Shown one piece after another: positions 28,788-31,723 of a DNA stretch of 31,723 nt (the stretch's first letter is position 1; each line of letters begins with the position of its first letter). This DNA comes from JBAYHA01 sp964605975 (GTDB lineage Bacteria; Patescibacteriota; Patescibacteriia; UBA11705; JABHMO01). The stretch is from the NCBI GenBank assembly GCA_964605975.1, contig CAZSER010000005.1, positions 1 to 31,723 on the forward strand, given 5' to 3'. The notes beneath the pieces are model-generated. The model was not told where the DNA came from. It worked only from the letters and a program-made list of their open reading frames with translations, and ran no database searches. The position numbers were made by a program, and so were the translations under genes.

Positions 28788-30812
28788 ATGAAAATAGGAA
28801 TTATTGGAGGAAGTGGATTTGATGATCCCCAAATTATAGAAAATTACTCGACAAAAAAAGTTTTTACTCCTTACGGAGAAATATCTTCGGAAATGGTTGT
28901 TGGTAAAATTGGCAACCATGAAGTTTTTATCATTTCTCGTCATGGTAAAAATCACTCCTTTACACCGACCAACGTTCCATATCAAGCAAACATTTGGGCT
29001 TTAAAAAATGAACATTGTGATTTTATTTTAGCCACAACTGCTTGCGGATCTCTACAAGAAGAAATAAAACCTGGAGATTTTGTTTTACCGGCACAGTTTA
29101 TTGATTTCACAAAAAGAAGAGCACAAACTTTTTTTGAAAATTCGGTGGTCCATACTTCCATGCCGGAACCATTTGATAAAAAATTGATCACAACTATTGA
29201 AAAAGTCATTAACAACCTTAATTTGAGTGTCCATTTAAATAAAACCGTAATTACTATTGAAGGTCCTCGATTTTCTACCAAGGCGGAAAGTTTGTACTTT
29301 CAAAAACTTGGCGCAGATATAATAAACATGACTTCATCAAGTGAAACTATTTTGGCCAATGAGCTAAAGATTCCTTACCTTGCTCTTGGATTAGTCACCG
29401 ATTATGACTGTTGGAAAGAAAATGAAGCTCCCGTTAGCTGGGAAATAATCAAAGAACAGTTAAACAGTTCTGCCGAAAAAGCAAAAACCGTTATTTTTGA
29501 ATTTATAAAATCATTACCATCTCCTAAAAAAATTGTCATGATTGGTTCTGGTTATGTTGGTTTAGTTTCGGGAACTTGTTTTGCTGAGTTAGGAAATGAT
29601 GTCATTTGTGTTGACAATGATCTCCAAAAAATAAATAAACTAAAAACAGGAGAGTCCCCATTTTTTGAACCGGGTTTAAATGACTTATTACAAAAAAATA
29701 TTCAGAAAGGAAATTTGCGTTTTTCCGATGATTTAACATCGGCAATTGCCGATCGTGAAATTGCCTTCATTTGTGTGGGAACTCCTCCTAAAAACAATGG
29801 GGAGGCTGATCTTTCGGCTATTTATAATGTAGCAAAAATAATTGGTCAAAATTTACCAAACAATTTATTAGTTGTCACCAAAAGTACCGTTCCTATTGGT
29901 ACTTATAAAAAAATAAAGAAAATAATTGAACAAGAAAACTCGGCATCTTTCTACTTGGCATCTTGTCCGGAGTTTTTAAGGGAAGGTTCCGCTATTTCTG
30001 ATTTTTTTAATGGAGAAAGAATTATTATTGGGACGGAAAGCGAATTTGCCAAAAATTATTTAGTAGAGCTACATCAAGAACTTCCAGCGCAAAAAGTTTG
30101 CACCAAAATGGAAACAGCAGAAATGATTAAATATGCTAGTAATGCTTTCTTGGCCACAAAAATTTCTTTTATCAACGAAATCGCGAATCTTTGTGAAGTT
30201 GTTGGCGCCAATGTTAAAGAAGTTGCACACGGCATGGGGCTAGACAAACGAATCGGCTCTCAATTTTTACAAGCTGGAATCGGGTATGGCGGAAGTTGTT
30301 TTCCCAAAGATGTTCGCGCTTTAAACCAAATATCCGGACAATCTGGCTATAATTTTCAACTATTAAAAGCGGTAATTGAGATAAATTATGCCCAAAAATG
30401 GAATTTTTATCGTAAAATAAAAAACTATTATCATGATTTTAATGGCAAAAAAATAGCCATTTGGGGATTGTCTTTCAAGGCGAATACAGATGATATTAGA
30501 GAGTCTATTGCCTTAGATCTCATTGAAAAACTATTAGAAGAGGGTGCAACTATTGAGGCGTATGATCCACAAGCTTCTAAAAATGTTCGCCAACAATTAG
30601 GGAATGCCATCAAAATTGCCGAAAATAAAGAGTCCGTTTTAACTGAAGCGGATGGATTGATTATCTTTACTGAATGGGCAGAGTTTAAAAACGCTGATAT
30701 TTCACTAATCAAAAATAGTTTAAAAAATAAAGTTATCTTTGATGGAAAGAACATTTTTGATCGAGAAAAAATAGAACAACAAGGGCTAATCTACTTTGGT
30801 ATGGGACAATAA
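28788..30812 (+). CDS. Fused MTA phosphorylase / UDP-glucose 6-dehydrogenase
   Basis: 674 residues in one frame. Residues 1-about 243 are S-methyl-5'-thioadenosine phosphorylase: GIIGGSGF (4-11), SRHGKNH (50-56), TTACGSLQEEIKPGDFV (83-99), IEGPRFSTKAES (157-168), INMTSSSE (179-186) and TDYDCW (204-209), whose aspartates mark adenine preference. Residues about 247-674 are a complete UDP-glucose 6-dehydrogenase: GSGYVGL (253-259), FICVGTPP (327-334), KSTVPIG (365-371), CPEFLREGSA (393-402), K458 and the catalytic cysteine C504 in GYGGSCFPKD. Only about three residues link the halves. A free-standing Ugd could start at M251 but would lose its first strand residues. MTAP feeds Apt upstream; Ugd feeds the UXS-like enzyme at 21037. 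Confidence 0.9.
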   Translation: MKIGIIGGSGFDDPQIIENYSTKKVFTPYGEISSEMVVGKIGNHEVFIISRHGKNHSFTPTNVPYQANIWALKNEHCDFILATTACGSLQEEIKPGDFVLPAQFIDFTKRRAQTFFENSVVHTSMPEPFDKKLITTIEKVINNLNLSVHLNKTVITIEGPRFSTKAESLYFQKLGADIINMTSSSETILANELKIPYLALGLVTDYDCWKENEAPVSWEIIKEQLNSSAEKAKTVIFEFIKSLPSPKKIVMIGSGYVGLVSGTCFAELGNDVICVDNDLQKINKLKTGESPFFEPGLNDLLQKNIQKGNLRFSDDLTSAIADREIAFICVGTPPKNNGEADLSAIYNVAKIIGQNLPNNLLVVTKSTVPIGTYKKIKKIIEQENSASFYLASCPEFLREGSAISDFFNGERIIIGTESEFAKNYLVELHQELPAQKVCTKMETAEMIKYASNAFLATKISFINEIANLCEVVGANVKEVAHGMGLDKRIGSQFLQAGIGYGGSCFPKDVRALNQISGQSGYNFQLLKAVIEINYAQKWNFYRKIKNYYHDFNGKKIAIWGLSFKANTDDIRESIALDLIEKLLEEGATIEAYDPQASKNVRQQLGNAIKIAENKESVLTEADGLIIFTEWAEFKNADISLIKNSLKNKVIFDGKNIFDREKIEQQGLIYFGMGQ

Positions 30813-30834
30813 TTTTTTTAAAATTACTATAAAT

Positions 30835-30984
30835 ATGAAAAAGTGTATTGTTTGTGAAAAAAAAATTGAAGAAAAAGAAATAAAAAAAGATGACCTGTTT
30901 TTTTGTTCAAATGAATGTTTAATGGAATATCAAAAAAAATTAGCAGAATTAGCTAATGATCTAGACTGGGATAACTGTTGTTAA
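30835..30984 (+). CDS. Mini zinc-finger protein, TRASH/MYM-like
   Basis: 49 residues. Seen: two cysteine pairs C4-x2-C7 and C24-x3-C28 (FCSNEC) in the TRASH/MYM-type spacing, a helix MEYQKKLAEL after the second pair, and a terminal CC. It probably binds one zinc or another thiophilic metal. I chose ATG 30835, since the 13 codons before it (from 30796) lie inside the dehydrogenase gene. The next gene starts three bases after its stop. Function unknown; possibly a metal sensor or chaperone. Confidence 0.7.
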   Translation: MKKCIVCEKKIEEKEIKKDDLFFCSNECLMEYQKKLAELANDLDWDNCC

Positions 30985-30987
30985 ATT

Positions 30988-31416
30988 ATGATTTTTCCAA
31001 CTATACAATCAAGCTACAATGAACCATTTAGTTGGCCAAAGTTGGAACCAAAAGATTTTTTGATTATTATTTTTTATCGTGGAATTTGGTGTAATTCATG
31101 CAAAAAACAGTTAAAAGAGTTCAACGACGCATTAGCAGAAATAAAAAGTAAAAATGGTCAACTCATTGCTGTCTCTTCTGATCGACCATTTGAATCCAGT
31201 TTATTAAAAAATTTTTTGCGATTAAGTTTTCCCGTATTATCAGATCCGAAACTAGAACTAATAAAAAAACTTAATCTTCAAACAAAAGAAAAGGACAAAG
31301 AAATTTCCAAACCGGCAGTTTTTGTTTTCAATTATAAAGGAAAAGTCATTTATTCTTATATCGGCAAAGATCACGAAGATCGACCTGATTTAAAGGTTGT
31401 TTTGTCCTCTTTTTAA
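30988..31416 (+). CDS. Peroxiredoxin-like thioredoxin-fold protein
   Basis: 142 residues, AhpC/TSA superfamily of the thioredoxin fold. Seen: IIIFYRGIWCNSCKKQLKEFN (26-46) with the redox pair C35-C38, and AVSSDRP, FPVLSDPKLELIKKLNL and KPAVFVF later, which match the peroxiredoxin-like group with FYRGxWCPxC. No signal peptide is visible, so it acts in the cytoplasm. It directly follows the small zinc-finger gene. It could be a thiol peroxidase or a disulfide reductase. Confidence 0.85.
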   Translation: MIFPTIQSSYNEPFSWPKLEPKDFLIIIFYRGIWCNSCKKQLKEFNDALAEIKSKNGQLIAVSSDRPFESSLLKNFLRLSFPVLSDPKLELIKKLNLQTKEKDKEISKPAVFVFNYKGKVIYSYIGKDHEDRPDLKVVLSSF

Positions 31417-31439
31417 AATTTTATAAATAGCAACTTTTG

Positions 31440-31448
31440 TGTTATATT
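31440..31448 (+). promoter_or_regulatory. Candidate extended -10 for queA
   Basis: TGTTATATT, an extended -10 (TATATT at 31443-31448), 19 bases before the queA start. A weak AGGAAAT lies between them as a possible ribosome-binding site. Confidence 0.4.
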
Positions 31449-31467
31449 TAGATAGGAAATAACAATT

Positions 31468-31723
31468 ATGAAGCTGTCATTATTTGATTATTCGCTACCA
31501 CAAAAATTTATTGCCCAAACACCTGCGGAACCAAGAGATTCCGCCCAAATTTTAATTTATGATCGTAAAAAGAAAGTAATTGTTCATGATTTTTTTTATA
31601 ACTTGGATAAATATCTAACAAGCAATGATGTTTTGGTTTTTAATAATTCCAAAGTTTTTCCGGCTAGACTTCATGGACACAAACAATCAGGGGGAAAAGC
31701 GGAATTTTTATTTTTGGAAAATA
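31468..31723 (+). CDS. queA: QueA, tRNA ribosyltransferase-isomerase (5' part)
   Basis: The gene runs off the window end; 85 codons are visible. QueA transfers the ribosyl part of S-adenosylmethionine to preQ1 in tRNA, the epoxyqueuosine step. Seen: the family N terminus MKLSLFDYSLPQKFIAQTP, AEPRDSAQIL, a DLDKYLTSNDVLVFNNSKV-like region, and FPARLHGHK. These match the start of QueA from end to end. It starts 51 bases after the peroxiredoxin-like gene and seems to have its own promoter. Confidence 0.93.
   Translation, partial: MKLSLFDYSLPQKFIAQTPAEPRDSAQILIYDRKKKVIVHDFFYNLDKYLTSNDVLVFNNSKVFPARLHGHKQSGGKAEFLFLEN

Noticed and set aside
28982..29281. Minus-strand 99-codon frame inside the MTA phosphorylase region
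   Set aside because: It is fully inside a well-supported gene, with no start signal and no family likeness.
30796..30834. Upstream start for the mini zinc-finger protein
   Set aside because: It begins inside the dehydrogenase gene in another frame; the 13 added residues look like chance, and ATG 30835 gives a compact domain.
1..31723. CRISPR array, insertion sequence, integrase or rRNA
   Set aside because: No evenly spaced direct repeats, transposase or integrase motifs, or rRNA cores were seen on either strand.
1..31723. Recoded UGA (code 25, as in Absconditabacteria/Gracilibacteria)
   Set aside because: UGA ends several genes at their expected C termini and no in-frame UGA interrupts the domains.

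Overview
The window is AT-rich bacterial DNA with short intergenic gaps, and every gene but one lies on the + strand. Several genes end in UGA (9933-9935, 22713-22715, 23042-23044, 26762-26764) and there is an ordinary tRNA-Trp(CCA), so the standard bacterial code applies. Gene content and style suggest a member of the Candidate Phyla Radiation (Patescibacteria). The hints are a tiny GIY-YIG nuclease wedged beside a tRNA, a large unrecognised membrane protein, many A/U-only translation leaders, and housekeeping genes mixed with surface-glycan genes. This placement is an inference; no rRNA is present to prove it.

Layout. 1-530: a truncated tRNA-Asn relic split by a GC-rich palindrome, a GIY-YIG nuclease gene, then an intact tRNA-Asn with its terminator. 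600-2700: a six-helix membrane protein, a BaiN/HI0933-type flavoprotein and a pair of inverted repeat elements. 2700-5650: epmA and efp, with a foldable RNA leader between them, then rarA. 5700-9430: lemA, htpX-like protease, SpoU methyltransferase, one minus-strand Cys-rich small gene, and rlmN. 9500-14770: small membrane proteins, a CcdA-like protein, the 533-residue membrane protein, a 107-residue orphan and a PIN-PhoH protein. Most units here have their own consensus promoter and hairpin terminator, and some have a strong Shine-Dalgarno. 14800-19230: CPA2-type antiporter, tRNA-His plus hisS, HAD phosphatase, and tRNA-Thr plus rpmG (L33). 19300-27930: surface-glycan region, with a GT-C type membrane glycosyltransferase followed by a tightly packed eight-gene operon. 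That operon encodes a UDP-glucuronate decarboxylase-like epimerase, a polyprenol-phosphate GT2 with DUF2304 partner, a GT2, an anchored six-Cys protein, two GT4 enzymes and a radical SAM/SPASM protein. 27970-31723: tRNA-Trp, apt, one reading frame fusing MTA phosphorylase to UDP-glucose 6-dehydrogenase, a mini zinc-finger protein, a peroxiredoxin-like protein and the 5' end of queA.

How genes connect. MTA phosphorylase releases adenine, which Apt turns into AMP; the two lie side by side. The Ugd half of the fusion would make UDP-glucuronate, the substrate of the UXS-like enzyme that heads the glycan operon. EpmA modifies the EF-P lysine present in the neighbouring efp product. The CcdA-like protein, the peroxiredoxin-like protein and the six-Cys exported protein hint at an envelope thiol system.

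The observations most worth a second look are the GIY-YIG/tRNA-Asn arrangement, the MTAP-Ugd fusion, a 15-codon micro-ORF fitted between an ATGA overlap and a terminator, the structured efp leader, and a terminator arm that doubles as a -35 box.
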